A DNA stretch of 64,000 nucleotides from Inhella proteolytica (GCF_016093275.1 NZ_JAEDAK010000017.1:1-64000); one strand, 5' to 3'. Positions 28,937 through 38,247 are shown, counted from the first letter of the stretch. Numbers and translations are program-made. The notes: generated by a model not told the origin, from the sequence alone.

Positions 28937-29911
28937 TCAGGCCTCCTCGTCCTGCTGTTCAGCGCCCGGGTCCTCGCGCAGCCCGGAGCCCTTGCGCCGC
29001 TTGGCCGCGCGCGCCTCGCGCTTGGCCTCGCGCTCCGCATCCAACAGCACGGCGGCCGCGGCCCAGGCGGCGAACTGCTCGGGGGTTTCGAGCGTGATGC
29101 GCCCCAGCACGCCCTGGCGGAATTCGTAGATCAGCACCTCGGCGGCCTTCTGCAGATTGACGCGGCCACCGCTTTGCATGGCACCGCGCTGGCGGCCGAT
29201 CTGGCTCAGCACCTGCTCTTCGTCCCCGGTGTGCAGCAATTCGCCCAGCTTGTAGCGCGCCTCCAGCAGATCCGGGTAATCGCTGCGCAGGGTCTGCAGC
29301 AGGTCCAGGGCCACCACCTCCTCGGTGAAGGCATTGCGGCCCACGGCGCCGCTGGCGGCCAGGTTCTGGCCGGCCTGGGGGATGGCAATGCGCGGCCACA
29401 GCATGCCGGGCGTGTCGAACAAATAGACGTCGTTCTCTAGCACCAGCTTCTGCTCGACCTTGGTGACGCCCGGCTCGTCCGCTGCCTTGACAGCCTTGCG
29501 GCCGAGCATGCGGTTGATCAGCGTGCTCTTGCCCACATTGGGGATGCCGCAGATCAGGATGCGTAGCGGCTTGGCCATGCCGCCGCGGTTCGGCGCCAAG
29601 GCGCGGCATTCCTTGCTCAGGGCCGCCACCGGCGCGCGCATGGCGGTGTCCAGGGGAATGGCGCGCGTGGCGGGCTTGGCGTTGTAGTGCGCCAGCCAGG
29701 CCTCGGTGCGCACCGGATCGGCCAGGTCCTGCTTGTTCAAGAGCTTGAGCGTGGGCTTGTGCCCGGTCATCTCGGCCAGCAGCGGGTTGGCGCTGGAGCC
29801 CGGGCAGCGCGCGTCCAGCAATTCGATGACGACATCGATGCCTTCCTTGACGCGATCCTGAATCGCCTTGCGGGTGGCATGCATATGCCCCGGGAACCAT
29901 TGAATCGACAA
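28937..29911 (-). CDS. Ribosome biogenesis GTPase, RbgA/YlqF family
   Basis: 324 aa. The GTPase motifs are circularly permuted, the hallmark of the family: G4 LLNKQDLAD comes before G1 GIPNVGKSTLIN, and G3 is LFDTPGMLWP. The start MSIQWFPGHMHATRK is conserved; the codon is TTG (29911-29909), with AAGGTGG about 5 bases upstream. YlqF proteins act late in 50S subunit assembly. The last 40 residues are a charged tail rich in Arg, Lys and Glu. It converges with the MFS gene and is divergent from the iron alcohol dehydrogenase. Confidence 0.88.
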   Translation of the reverse strand: MSIQWFPGHMHATRKAIQDRVKEGIDVVIELLDARCPGSSANPLLAEMTGHKPTLKLLNKQDLADPVRTEAWLAHYNAKPATRAIPLDTAMRAPVAALSKECRALAPNRGGMAKPLRILICGIPNVGKSTLINRMLGRKAVKAADEPGVTKVEQKLVLENDVYLFDTPGMLWPRIAIPQAGQNLAASGAVGRNAFTEEVVALDLLQTLRSDYPDLLEARYKLGELLHTGDEEQVLSQIGRQRGAMQSGGRVNLQKAAEVLIYEFRQGVLGRITLETPEQFAAWAAAAVLLDAEREAKREARAAKRRKGSGLREDPGAEQQDEEA

Positions 29912-30047
29912 ACGCGCCACCTTGAAAAACTGCCGCACCACGCGGCCAACGGGGGCATTGTCCTGTTGCGCGCCTGCACAGGGCCCGGGCAGCGTGCGGC
30001 CGGTGCTACAGAATGGGCCGCACCCACGCTTGCCCCTGGAGACCCTG

Positions 30048-31370
30048 GTGATCCTCGATTTCATCCCCGAAGCCACCCGCGCCGCCGGCCTGGGCGCCCT
30101 GATGAAGGGCGCCGGCAAGGTGACGCGCTACATCCCCATCCCCCAACCCACGCTGCTGGTGGGCCCTGGCTCCAGCACCCGGCTGGGCGAGGCCGTGGCC
30201 GGCTTCGGCCACCACAAGCTGCTGGTGGTGACGGACGCCATCCTGGCCAAGATGGGCCTGCTCAAGGGCCTGACCGACGCCCTGACCGCCGGCGGCGCCG
30301 AGTTCGTGGTGTTCGACGAGATCACGCCCGACGCCCCGATCCCCCTGATCGAGCGCGGTATCAAGGCCTTCAAGGACAACGATTGCGACGCCATCGTGGC
30401 CTTCGGCGGCGGCTCCTCGATCGACGCCGCCAAGGCCATGTGCATGGCCATCGCCAACCCCAAGCCGCTGCGCAAGCTGGCGGGTTACTTCAAGGGCCGG
30501 CACAACCCGGTCACGCTGTACGCCGTGCCCACCACCGCCGGCACCGGCTCGGAGGTGACGGTCGCCGCCGTCATTTCCGACCCCGAGCGCAAGGACAAGA
30601 TCGTGGTGGTGGATCCGCGCCTGGTGCCCCGCATGGCGGCGCTGGACCCGCAGCTGATGACCGGCCTGCCGCCGCACATCACCGCCGCGACCGGCATCGA
30701 CGCCCTCACGCACGCCGTTGAGGCCTTTGTGGGGAACTGGGCCACCGAGTACACCGATGGCCTGGCCCTGGCCGCCGTCGGGCTGATCTTCGGCAACCTG
30801 CGCACCGCCTACCGCGACGGCAAAAACCTGGTGGCGCGCGAGAACATGGCCCTGGCCTCCACCTACGCCGGCATGGCCTTCACGCGCGCCAACGTGGGGT
30901 ACGTGCACGCCATCGCGCACCAGTTCGGCGGCCGCTATCACACGCCCCATGGCCTGGCCAACGCCATCATGCTGCCGCTGGTGCTGCGCTTCTCGGCCCC
31001 GGCCATCGTGCCGCGCCTGGCCAAGCTGGCGGTGCGCGCCAAGCTGGGCGAGGCCTACGAACGCGACGACGACCTGGCCGAGCGCTTCCTGGAGGCCATC
31101 GAGCAGTTGAACCGCGACCTGGGCATCCCCACCCAGCTGGCCGCACTGCAGGAAGCCGACATCCCCGACATCGCCCGCGCCGCGCGCCTGGAGGCCGATA
31201 CCGGCTACCCCGTGCCGCGCTACATGACGCAGGAGCAATGCGAGCTGCTGATCCGCCAGGTGCTGCCGCCGGCCGCGGAGGGCGCCGCCAAGCCCGCACG
31301 CAAGAAGGCGGCCGCGCCTGCCAAGAGCGCCCCTGCCAAGAAGGCCGCCCCCCGCAAGAAGACCGCCTGA
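30048..31370 (+). CDS. Iron-containing alcohol dehydrogenase with Lys/Ala-rich tail
   Basis: 440 aa. A type III (iron) NAD(P)-dependent alcohol dehydrogenase: the cofactor motif is FGGGSSIDAAKAM, substrate-side PTTAGTGSEVT, and the metal ligands lie in DALTHAVEAF, HAIAHQFGG and HTPHGLAN. The start is GTG at 30048 with GGAG seven bases upstream. The enzyme core ends near residue 408; the remaining roughly 30 residues are PARKKAAAPAK-type low complexity, unusual for the family. The reductase gene 25 bp downstream carries a similar tail. Reduction of a fatty aldehyde to the alcohol is a reasonable inference from that neighbour. Confidence 0.9.
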   Translation: MILDFIPEATRAAGLGALMKGAGKVTRYIPIPQPTLLVGPGSSTRLGEAVAGFGHHKLLVVTDAILAKMGLLKGLTDALTAGGAEFVVFDEITPDAPIPLIERGIKAFKDNDCDAIVAFGGGSSIDAAKAMCMAIANPKPLRKLAGYFKGRHNPVTLYAVPTTAGTGSEVTVAAVISDPERKDKIVVVDPRLVPRMAALDPQLMTGLPPHITAATGIDALTHAVEAFVGNWATEYTDGLALAAVGLIFGNLRTAYRDGKNLVARENMALASTYAGMAFTRANVGYVHAIAHQFGGRYHTPHGLANAIMLPLVLRFSAPAIVPRLAKLAVRAKLGEAYERDDDLAERFLEAIEQLNRDLGIPTQLAALQEADIPDIARAARLEADTGYPVPRYMTQEQCELLIRQVLPPAAEGAAKPARKKAAAPAKSAPAKKAAPRKKTA

Positions 31371-31395
31371 CCCTCCCCCGCCAAGGACCCGACTC

Positions 31396-33615
31396 ATGAA
31401 GAAAGTCATCACCGTCACCCTGGGCTCTTCCCAGCAGGATTTCTCCTTCAAGACCCGCTTCCTGGGGCAGGACTTCGAGGTCCAGCGCCTGGGCGCCGAC
31501 GACGACCTGACGCAGGCCTGGGAGCTGCTGCGCCGCCACCAGGCCGAGGCCGACGCCGTGGGCCTGGGCGAGATCGGCGACCACTACCAGGTCGGCCTGA
31601 ACTCGGTCGTCAACAAGGAGACCCGGCGCCTCTTGAACGTGGTGACGCGCGTGCCCGCCACCACCGGCGCCACCCTGCGCCGCCTGCTGCAGGTGCGCGC
31701 GGTACGTCATGTGCAGCACGAGCTGGGCAATTACTTCAACAACAACATCGTGTTGTTCCTCTCGGGCATGCGCAATTACGACATGGCCGTGGCCCTGTCC
31801 GAGTACACCAAGAACCTGAACTTTGCCGACGCGCTGTTCCAGACCGGCGCGCCCACCATGCTGCACTCGCTGGAGCAGCTGGAGCTGTTCGCCAAGGGCA
31901 CGCGCTGGGTGCTGCCGGGCAAGCCGCGCGAGATCCTCGAGGCTTCGCTCTCGGGTCTGAAGAAGCGCAAGGTGATGTCCGAGGTCGAGCGCGCCCACCT
32001 CATCGTCGGCACCTTCGCCGAGATCAAGGCGGTGGGCAATGCTGACAACCTGAACGGCAAGACCGTCATCACCTCCGCGGTGGACGACGACCGCCTCAAG
32101 TTCTTCAAGCAGTGCAAGGTCAACCTCGTCATCGACGTCAGCCCCAAGCTGTTCGATCAGGTGGTGGGCATCAACGTCATCGAGGCCATGATCCTGGCCG
32201 CGCTGGGCAAGCCGCCCGAGGCCGTGTCGGACGACGACTTCACCGAAATCCTGGACGAGCTGCAGATCGCCCCGCGCCTGCTGCACCCCACCGGCAAGTT
32301 CCGCAACATCCGCCGCTTCGCCTTCGTGATCCACCCGCTCTCGCAGGAGTTCATCCGCAAAGGCTTCCCCATCCCGAAGGGCACACCGAAGTTCATCATG
32401 AACCAGGTCGAGACCCTGGCCGCGCACATGCCGCCGATGGTCTATTGCAAGATGGAGAACATCGTCTCGCCCACCGGGGCCGAGGCCGAGGGTTGGCTGA
32501 TCAGCGTGGGCGGCACGCCCAAGGAAATGCTGGCGCGCAGCCCCGAGTTCACCTACCGCCGCCTGCTGCAGGCGGCCAAGATGGCCGAGAAGCTGGGCGC
32601 GCAGATCATGGGCCTGGGCGCCTTCACCAAGGTGGTGGGCGACGCCGGCATCACCGTGGCGCGGCGCTCCAGCATCCCCATCACCACCGGCAACAGCTAC
32701 TCCGCCTCCGGCGCGCTCTGGGCCGCGGCCGATGCCATGCGCCGCATGGGCCTGGTCAAGGTCAAGAAGGGCGACAAGCGCGTACCCGCCAAGACCATGG
32801 TGATCGGCGCCTCCGGCTCGATCGGCTCCGTCTCGGCGCGCCTGCTGGCCATGGCCTTCGACGAGGTCGTCATCGCCGGTCGCGACATGAAGAAGCTGGA
32901 GGAGCTGAAGAAGAGCATCCTCAAGGACACGCCCGACGCCAAGGTGGTCTGCTCCACCGATTACGACAGCCTGCTGGGCGAGATGGACATGATCGTCACC
33001 AGCACCTCGGGTGCCGGCAAGAAGATCCTCGATATCACCAAGGTCAAGCCCGGCTGCGTCATCACCGATGTGGCCCGCCCGCTGGACCTGCCGCCCGAGG
33101 AAGTGGCCAAGCGCCCGGACGTGCTGGTGATCGAGAGTGGCGAGATCGAGCTGCCCACCAAGGTGCGCGGCATGAAGAGCATCGGCCTGCCCAACAACGT
33201 GATCTACGCCTGCCTGGCCGAGACCATCGTGCTGGCGCTGGAAGGCCGCTTCGAGGTCTTCACCATCGGCCGCGACACCGAATGGCCCAAGGTCAAGGAG
33301 ATCTACAAGCTGGGCCTGAAGCACGGCATGAAGCTGGCCGCCATCTCGGGCGTGAACGGCGTGTTCACCGACAAGGACATCGCCAAGGTCGTCAAGCTCG
33401 CGCTCGAGGCCCGCAAGACCTGGAAGGCTGGCGGCAGCGTGGAAGACGCCAAGCCGGCCAAGAAGGCGACGCGTGCGAAGGTGGTGGGCAATGGCAGCGC
33501 TGAACCTGCGGCCAAGCCCGCGAAAAAGGCGGCGAAGAAGGCCGCCGCTGCGCCAGCAGCAGCGCCGCGCAAGGCACCGGCCCGCAAGAAGGCTGTGGCG
33601 GCTGCTACCGAGTAA
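31396..33615 (+). CDS. Long acyl-ACP/acyl-CoA reductase-like oxidoreductase (COG5322-like) with N-terminal extension and basic tail
   Basis: 739 aa. From about residue 310 on it resembles cyanobacterial long-chain acyl-ACP reductase: AFVIHPLSQEFIRKGFP, the block GLGAFTKVVGDAGITVARR, TTGNSYSASGAL, a Rossmann loop GASGSIG at 471-477, PGCVITDVARPLDLPPEEV, and YACLAETIVLALEGRFE with Cys606 where the cyanobacterial enzyme has its nucleophilic Cys. That enzyme is about 340 aa. Here a 300-residue N-terminal region (containing RNYDMAVALSEYTKN and KTVITSAVDDDRLKFF) precedes it, and a Lys/Ala tail of about 50 residues follows. Likely role: fatty acyl thioester to aldehyde. The function of the N-terminal region is unknown. 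Confidence 0.75.
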   Translation: MKKVITVTLGSSQQDFSFKTRFLGQDFEVQRLGADDDLTQAWELLRRHQAEADAVGLGEIGDHYQVGLNSVVNKETRRLLNVVTRVPATTGATLRRLLQVRAVRHVQHELGNYFNNNIVLFLSGMRNYDMAVALSEYTKNLNFADALFQTGAPTMLHSLEQLELFAKGTRWVLPGKPREILEASLSGLKKRKVMSEVERAHLIVGTFAEIKAVGNADNLNGKTVITSAVDDDRLKFFKQCKVNLVIDVSPKLFDQVVGINVIEAMILAALGKPPEAVSDDDFTEILDELQIAPRLLHPTGKFRNIRRFAFVIHPLSQEFIRKGFPIPKGTPKFIMNQVETLAAHMPPMVYCKMENIVSPTGAEAEGWLISVGGTPKEMLARSPEFTYRRLLQAAKMAEKLGAQIMGLGAFTKVVGDAGITVARRSSIPITTGNSYSASGALWAAADAMRRMGLVKVKKGDKRVPAKTMVIGASGSIGSVSARLLAMAFDEVVIAGRDMKKLEELKKSILKDTPDAKVVCSTDYDSLLGEMDMIVTSTSGAGKKILDITKVKPGCVITDVARPLDLPPEEVAKRPDVLVIESGEIELPTKVRGMKSIGLPNNVIYACLAETIVLALEGRFEVFTIGRDTEWPKVKEIYKLGLKHGMKLAAISGVNGVFTDKDIAKVVKLALEARKTWKAGGSVEDAKPAKKATRAKVVGNGSAEPAAKPAKKAAKKAAAAPAAAPRKAPARKKAVAAATE

Positions 33616-33636
33616 GCCTCGCCACCTCAGCACCGC

Positions 33637-33659
33637 CCCCCGGCTCGCCCGGGGGTTTT
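33637..33659 (+). terminator. Intrinsic terminator after the reductase gene
   Basis: Stem CCCCCGG (33637-33643) / CCGGGGG (33649-33655) with a 5-base loop, followed by TTTT. It lies 22 bp after the stop of the reductase gene and ends the alcohol dehydrogenase-reductase transcript. Confidence 0.8.
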
Positions 33660-33705
33660 CATTTCTGGAACGCCCCCCGCCAGTCCGAGGATCTCGGTGG
33701 CTCGA

Positions 33706-33797
33706 AGCGAGGGGGTGGGGTGGGTGGCGCAGTGAAGTCAAGGAGGAGCCCGTAGGGCGGGGGACATGAACGGAGCCACCCACCCCGCGCCCTCGCC
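33706..33797 (+). repeat. 92-bp palindromic repeat element, copy 1
   Basis: Terminal arms of 23 bp (33706-33728 and 33775-33797) are inverted with three mismatches, including a perfect 12-bp core GGGGTGGGTGGC/GCCACCCACCCC. The 46-bp middle contains GTGAAGTCAAGG, an inner hairpin GCCC-GTA-GGGC and ACATGAACGGA. A second copy of the same length and orientation is at 41348-41439. It lies in the 378-bp gap before the S9 peptidase gene; the remainder of that gap shows only the terminator and a TAGAAT box at 33941. Confidence 0.8.
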
Positions 33798-33993
33798 GCG
33801 CCAAGCCGCGGCAGGAACGGAGCCTCACGCACGCCAGCTCTGAGCCCAAAGGGTGCCGAGCACGAACAATTGGCGCAAATGTGCCGATTCGCAGGCACCA
33901 ACCATGCCTTTCGGCCCTGCTGCGCGCAGGCCCCGATTCCTAGAATTTCGCCCCACGGCCGCCCAGCTCGGGCATCACGGCCCTCCCCTCCCC

Positions 33994-36636
33994 ATGCGCA
34001 TCCATCACCAAGCAGCCGTCGGGCTGCTGGCAGTCCTTTTGACCGCCGTTTCCCTGCCCTCGCACAGCCAGGCCCCCGTCCAGGCCCCGGCCTTGAGCCT
34101 GGAACAGCTGTTCCGCGCCCAGCCGCTGCGTGGCGAGGCGGCCAAGCAGCCGGCCTTCAGCCGCAGCGGGCGCTACCTGGCCTACCTGTGGAACCCGCAT
34201 GGCGAGCCGGGCAACGACCTGTACGTGCACGACACCCGCAGCGGCAACACCCTGCGCCTGAGCTCCCCCACCCTGATGGCCGCGGTGGAAACGCCCGAAA
34301 ACCTGGAGCGCTTCCACAAGAAGCGCAGCCAGCGCGAACGCGAATGGGCCGAGCGCCAGGCCCGCGAGGAGGCGCAAGCGGCCTACCTGCGCGGCGAGGC
34401 CGTGGACCTGAACCGCTGGGAGCGCGAGGCGATTGACGCGCTGAAGAAGGAACTGCAGGCCAAGAAGGACCGCGAGGACGCCCAGAAGGCCGCCGACAAG
34501 CTCGAAGCCGAGGCCGAAAAGCGCGCCATGGCCGAGCTGGAGGCCAAGCGCAGCGGCAAGCCGCTGCCACCGGCCGCAGCCGCGTCCGCCGCCGCCCCCA
34601 CCCCGCCCAAGCCGCTGGAGAAGGAAGACTGGGAGTGGCGCGACGAGCTGAAGAAAAAGCTCGCCAAGGACAAGCTCAAGCCCACCGACCTCTACCCCGG
34701 CGTGGCCCAGTTCGTGTGGGCGCATGAGAAGGACGAGCTGGTGTTCCAGTACCGCGGCCAGCTGCTGCGTTGGCAGGCCGGCCAAAGCCAGGCCCAGCCC
34801 CTGCTGGCCCTGGGCCGCAACCTGCGCGCCGTGGCCTACAGCCGCGACGACCTGGGCCTGGTGTTCCAGGACGAAACCCGCGTGCTGCGCACCCGCTTCG
34901 CGCAGGGCGGCGTGCAGGTGCTGAACCACGAGCTGGTGCACCCGGACGACGCCGAGCGCAAGTACAAGATCGAGGCCACCACGCTGAGCAAGGACGGCCG
35001 TTGGATGGCCCTGCTGGCCCGCGCCCCGCTGGGCGAGGAAGGCAAGCCGCCGCCCAAGCCCGGCCGCCAGGTGGAGATCATGGGTTACGACCAGCGCTTC
35101 GCCACCGCCAAGAAAGTGGACCGCGAGGTCTCGGACGACAAGCGCATGGTGCCGCCCACGGCGCTCTACATCCGCGCCGTGCCGCAAGGTGCGGGCGCGC
35201 TGCCCAAGCAGCCCGAGCCGGTGTTCACCCACAAGGGCGGCGACGTCTGGTTCGAGATGAGCCCGGTGGCCTGGAGCGAGGACGGCCGCCACTACAGCTT
35301 TGCCACCTGGGAGCGCGAGAAGGAGCTGCTGCGCGTCTACCTGGGCCGCGCCGACGAGCAGGCCAAGCCGGAGGTGGTGATCGAGCGCCGCGGCGACGTG
35401 GGCCATGAAGTGGTGAGCGTGCTGAACCCGCAGTTCACGCCCGACGGCAAGACCCTGGTGACCGTGCTGGACGAAGCCGGCTGGCGCCAGCCCTACGCGC
35501 TGGACCTGGCCAGCAAGCAGTTGCGCCCGCTGCTCAAGGGCGAGTTCGAGGCCCACCAGGTGCTCGGCTTCACGCCCGACAGCAAGGCCCTGTTCGTGCT
35601 GGCCAACAAGGACGACCTGGCGGCCATGAATGTCTACCGCGTGGACATGGCCAGCGGCCAGATGTTGGCCCTGGGCCAGGCGCCCGACTACCACCGCAAC
35701 GCCGCGGTGAGCTTCGATGGCCAGCAGGCCGCCGCCGTGGCCGGCCACTGGGCCGTGCCGCCCGAACTCAAGCTGCTGGGCGCCAAGCCCCGCACGCTCA
35801 CCAGCAGCCACGACCCGGCGCTGACCCCGCTGATGACCACGCTCACCCCCGAGCGCTTCAGCTTCAAGAACCGCCATGGCGACACCCTGCACGCCTACTG
35901 GTTCAAGCCCAAGGGCTGGCAAGCCAGCGACCGCCGCCCGGCCGTCGTCTACGTGTACGGCGGCCCGCTGAACGACCGCCACAGCGTGGAGACCGACAGC
36001 TACCAGCCCACCGCTTACCAGTTCGGCATGTACATGGCCGCCAAGCATGGCTACGTGACGGTGACCCTGGACACGCGCGGCCACTCCAATTACGGCCGCC
36101 GCTTCAGCGGCGCCAACTGGGAGAACCCTGGCGTGCCGCAAACCGAGGACCTGGAAGACCTGCACCGCCACATCGTGCAGAACCTGGGCGTGGACGGCAC
36201 GCGTGTGGGCCTGAACGGCTGGAGCTTCGGCGGCTTCCAGACCCAGCACACCCTGTACACGAAGCCCGATCTGTACGCCGCCGGCATTGCCGGTGCCGGC
36301 CCCACCGAATGGGAGAACTACAACAGCTGGTACAGCGGCCGCACCATCGGCAAGGTGGACCGCAGCAAGCCCAATCTGCGCAAGTACTCGCTGCTGCCGC
36401 TGGCCAAGAACCTGAAGAAGCCCCTGCTGCTGGTGCACGGCATGATGGATCCGAACGTGCTGTACCAGGACACCGTCAACGTCTACCGCGCGCTGCTCGA
36501 ATCGGGCAAGGAACCGCTGGTCGATCTGTTCCTCGACCCCGAGGGCGAGCACGGCATGGGTGGCGCGGTGAAGACCGCCGGCTGGCACCGCAAGTACGAG
36601 GCCTTCTGGCTGCAGCACCTCGGCAAAGCTCAATAA
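33994..36636 (+). CDS. Prolyl oligopeptidase family (S9) serine peptidase with coiled-coil insert
   Basis: 880 aa. A signal peptide (about residues 1-26, ending SHS/SQA) sends it to the periplasm. A beta-propeller domain fills most of the chain and the alpha/beta-hydrolase domain the last 250 residues. The catalytic triad is Ser744 (GWSFGGFQT), Asp819 (HGMMDPNV) and His853 (GEHGMG). Residues about 107-230 are a highly charged Glu/Lys/Arg/Ala helical insert placed within the first propeller blades, ending with a Pro-rich linker; typical S9 enzymes lack it. The start has no clear Shine-Dalgarno; upstream in-frame sequence lacks a signal peptide. Confidence 0.88.
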   Translation: MRIHHQAAVGLLAVLLTAVSLPSHSQAPVQAPALSLEQLFRAQPLRGEAAKQPAFSRSGRYLAYLWNPHGEPGNDLYVHDTRSGNTLRLSSPTLMAAVETPENLERFHKKRSQREREWAERQAREEAQAAYLRGEAVDLNRWEREAIDALKKELQAKKDREDAQKAADKLEAEAEKRAMAELEAKRSGKPLPPAAAASAAAPTPPKPLEKEDWEWRDELKKKLAKDKLKPTDLYPGVAQFVWAHEKDELVFQYRGQLLRWQAGQSQAQPLLALGRNLRAVAYSRDDLGLVFQDETRVLRTRFAQGGVQVLNHELVHPDDAERKYKIEATTLSKDGRWMALLARAPLGEEGKPPPKPGRQVEIMGYDQRFATAKKVDREVSDDKRMVPPTALYIRAVPQGAGALPKQPEPVFTHKGGDVWFEMSPVAWSEDGRHYSFATWEREKELLRVYLGRADEQAKPEVVIERRGDVGHEVVSVLNPQFTPDGKTLVTVLDEAGWRQPYALDLASKQLRPLLKGEFEAHQVLGFTPDSKALFVLANKDDLAAMNVYRVDMASGQMLALGQAPDYHRNAAVSFDGQQAAAVAGHWAVPPELKLLGAKPRTLTSSHDPALTPLMTTLTPERFSFKNRHGDTLHAYWFKPKGWQASDRRPAVVYVYGGPLNDRHSVETDSYQPTAYQFGMYMAAKHGYVTVTLDTRGHSNYGRRFSGANWENPGVPQTEDLEDLHRHIVQNLGVDGTRVGLNGWSFGGFQTQHTLYTKPDLYAAGIAGAGPTEWENYNSWYSGRTIGKVDRSKPNLRKYSLLPLAKNLKKPLLLVHGMMDPNVLYQDTVNVYRALLESGKEPLVDLFLDPEGEHGMGGAVKTAGWHRKYEAFWLQHLGKAQ

Positions 36637-36638
36637 AT

Positions 36639-36670
36639 CACAAGGCCCCGCGAGGGGCCTTGTGGCTTTT
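36639..36670 (+). terminator. Intrinsic terminator between convergent peptidase genes
   Basis: A perfect 11-bp stem CACAAGGCCCC / GGGGCCTTGTG with loop GCGA, followed by GCTTTT on the plus strand. It starts 3 bp after the S9 peptidase stop. The 3' end reaches the last bases of the minus-strand C69 gene, so it may serve both directions, although the minus-side T-run is weak. Confidence 0.8.
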
Positions 36671-38232
36671 CAAACCCAGCGGTTGTTCGTCAGCTGCACC
36701 AGCAGCTCGTGGCGCAGCTCCACCCAGCGCTGCAGCGCGCGCTGCACCGTGCTTTCCGCAAAGGCGGTGGCCTGGGCACTGCGCTTGGCGGCATCGGGTT
36801 CGCGCGCCAGCGCGTCGTCCAGCAGCAGCCACTCGCTTTGCACCGCGGCCTCGAAGGCATCCCGCCGCTGCTGCACCAGGGGCAGCGCGCGCTGCCAGCC
36901 CAGGCGCATCAGGTTGTCCACGAAGTCCACCGCCCAGCGCAGCGAGCCGGTGCTGAAGCGATCGGGGTCGTAGTCGCGCACCGGCTCGGGCATCTGGCGC
37001 GTGGCCAGCGAGAAGGGCAGCCAGGGCGCGGCAATCGGGTTGTCCAGCGCCAGCCAGTACACGCCGGCGGCGTCATCCGCGCGGTCGCTGCGCAGCTGGC
37101 TGATGGCGGCGTAATGGCCGAAATGCCGCGCCACCGGGCGGCGGCGCGTCAGGCGCAGCAGGCGCGTCAGCTCCGGGCCGGGGAAGGGCGTGGCCAGCTC
37201 GCTCTTGCGGCTCTGGCCCTGCGCGTCCTGCACCGTCCATTGCGGCTGGGCCGTCAGGTCGTAGACCGTGCCGGCGAAGGTGTCGCGGTGGAAGGCCATC
37301 AGATCGGCCAGCGCCAGCGGCCGCTCGGGGCGAATGGAGAAGGGGTAGAGGTCGATCGACTCCAGCGCCTGCACGTAGGCATCCAGGGTCTGGTGCGGGT
37401 CGGGCCCGAGCTGGCGCTGCGGCCACTCGCGCAGGCTGGGGGCAAAGCGCTGGTGGAACAGCCAGAGGCGCGAAAGCGCCCATTCGCGAGGCAACGGCGT
37501 GAAGGCGAGCCGCCAGTTCAGGCGCTGGCCGGGCGCCAGCCAGCCGCGCGCCTGCGCGAACGCGATGACGCCGCGGCCGATGCGCACGTCCGGGTCGGCC
37601 GGGTCCAGTTCGGTGAGCACGCTCCAGTTGGCCACCACCAGGGCCTGGTCGCGCCCCACACGGCGCGCCGCCCACAGCGCGCCGGGCTGGCCGCTGTCGC
37701 GGCGCCAGCCCTTGCCCACGCCGAACACCTCCATCACCCAGGCGTCCTGCGGGTCGGCCAGCAGCAGCAGCTCGCCGCCGTCGCCGCAGGAAGGCAGAAA
37801 GCCCTGCTCCTCCATCAGCCGGCCGATCAGCTCCACGGCCTCGAGCGCCTTCGTGCAGCGCTGCAGCGCCAGGGCCATGGCCTGCTCGATGGTCAGGCAG
37901 CCCTCCCCCTCGTCGCGCAGCGCCACCAGCTCGGGGCGCTGGCTGGTGGTGCTTTCAGCCAGGGCCAGCTGGTGCTCGTTCAAATGCGGATAGGCGCTGT
38001 GCAGGTAGGCATGGGTGAGCGCCACCTGGGGGATCTGCCCGAGCACCTCGCCGAAGTCCTCCGGGTCGGGGCGCACCTCCTGAATGCCGGCGTACAAGCG
38101 CGCTTGGCTGCCGGGCTCATGGGTGGCGGCCGGTATGCGGCGCACGCGCGAATCCTGGCCGGTGTCCGAATGGCTGAGCAGGGTGCTGCCGTCGGCGCTG
38201 GCGCCGGGGCCGACGAAGATCACGGTGCACAT
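36670..38232 (-). CDS. C69-family dipeptidase (PepD-like)
   Basis: 520 aa. It is an Ntn-hydrolase: the second residue Cys in MCTVIFVGPGASADGSTLLSHSDTG becomes the N-terminal nucleophile after Met removal. Conserved features of peptidase family U34/C69 include the early ATHEPGSQARLYAGI and the NWSVLTELDPADPD segment. It would hydrolyse dipeptides in the cytoplasm; there is no signal peptide. It is divergent from the M24 peptidase gene across a 46-bp gap with a palindrome, so the two peptidases may be coregulated. Confidence 0.88.
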   Translation of the reverse strand: MCTVIFVGPGASADGSTLLSHSDTGQDSRVRRIPAATHEPGSQARLYAGIQEVRPDPEDFGEVLGQIPQVALTHAYLHSAYPHLNEHQLALAESTTSQRPELVALRDEGEGCLTIEQAMALALQRCTKALEAVELIGRLMEEQGFLPSCGDGGELLLLADPQDAWVMEVFGVGKGWRRDSGQPGALWAARRVGRDQALVVANWSVLTELDPADPDVRIGRGVIAFAQARGWLAPGQRLNWRLAFTPLPREWALSRLWLFHQRFAPSLREWPQRQLGPDPHQTLDAYVQALESIDLYPFSIRPERPLALADLMAFHRDTFAGTVYDLTAQPQWTVQDAQGQSRKSELATPFPGPELTRLLRLTRRRPVARHFGHYAAISQLRSDRADDAAGVYWLALDNPIAAPWLPFSLATRQMPEPVRDYDPDRFSTGSLRWAVDFVDNLMRLGWQRALPLVQQRRDAFEAAVQSEWLLLDDALAREPDAAKRSAQATAFAESTVQRALQRWVELRHELLVQLTNNRWV

Positions 38233-38247
38233 AGAGACCTCGATTGC

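Noticed and set aside
30967-33849. 960-codon minus-strand open frame opposite the reductase
   Set aside because: Antisense shadow; the reductase frame has clear Rossmann and catalytic motifs, this one has none.
33940-36633. 897-codon minus-strand open frame opposite the S9 peptidase
   Set aside because: High-GC shadow of a long real gene; composition (Gly/Leu/Val/Gln/His) and lack of motifs are typical of antisense frames.
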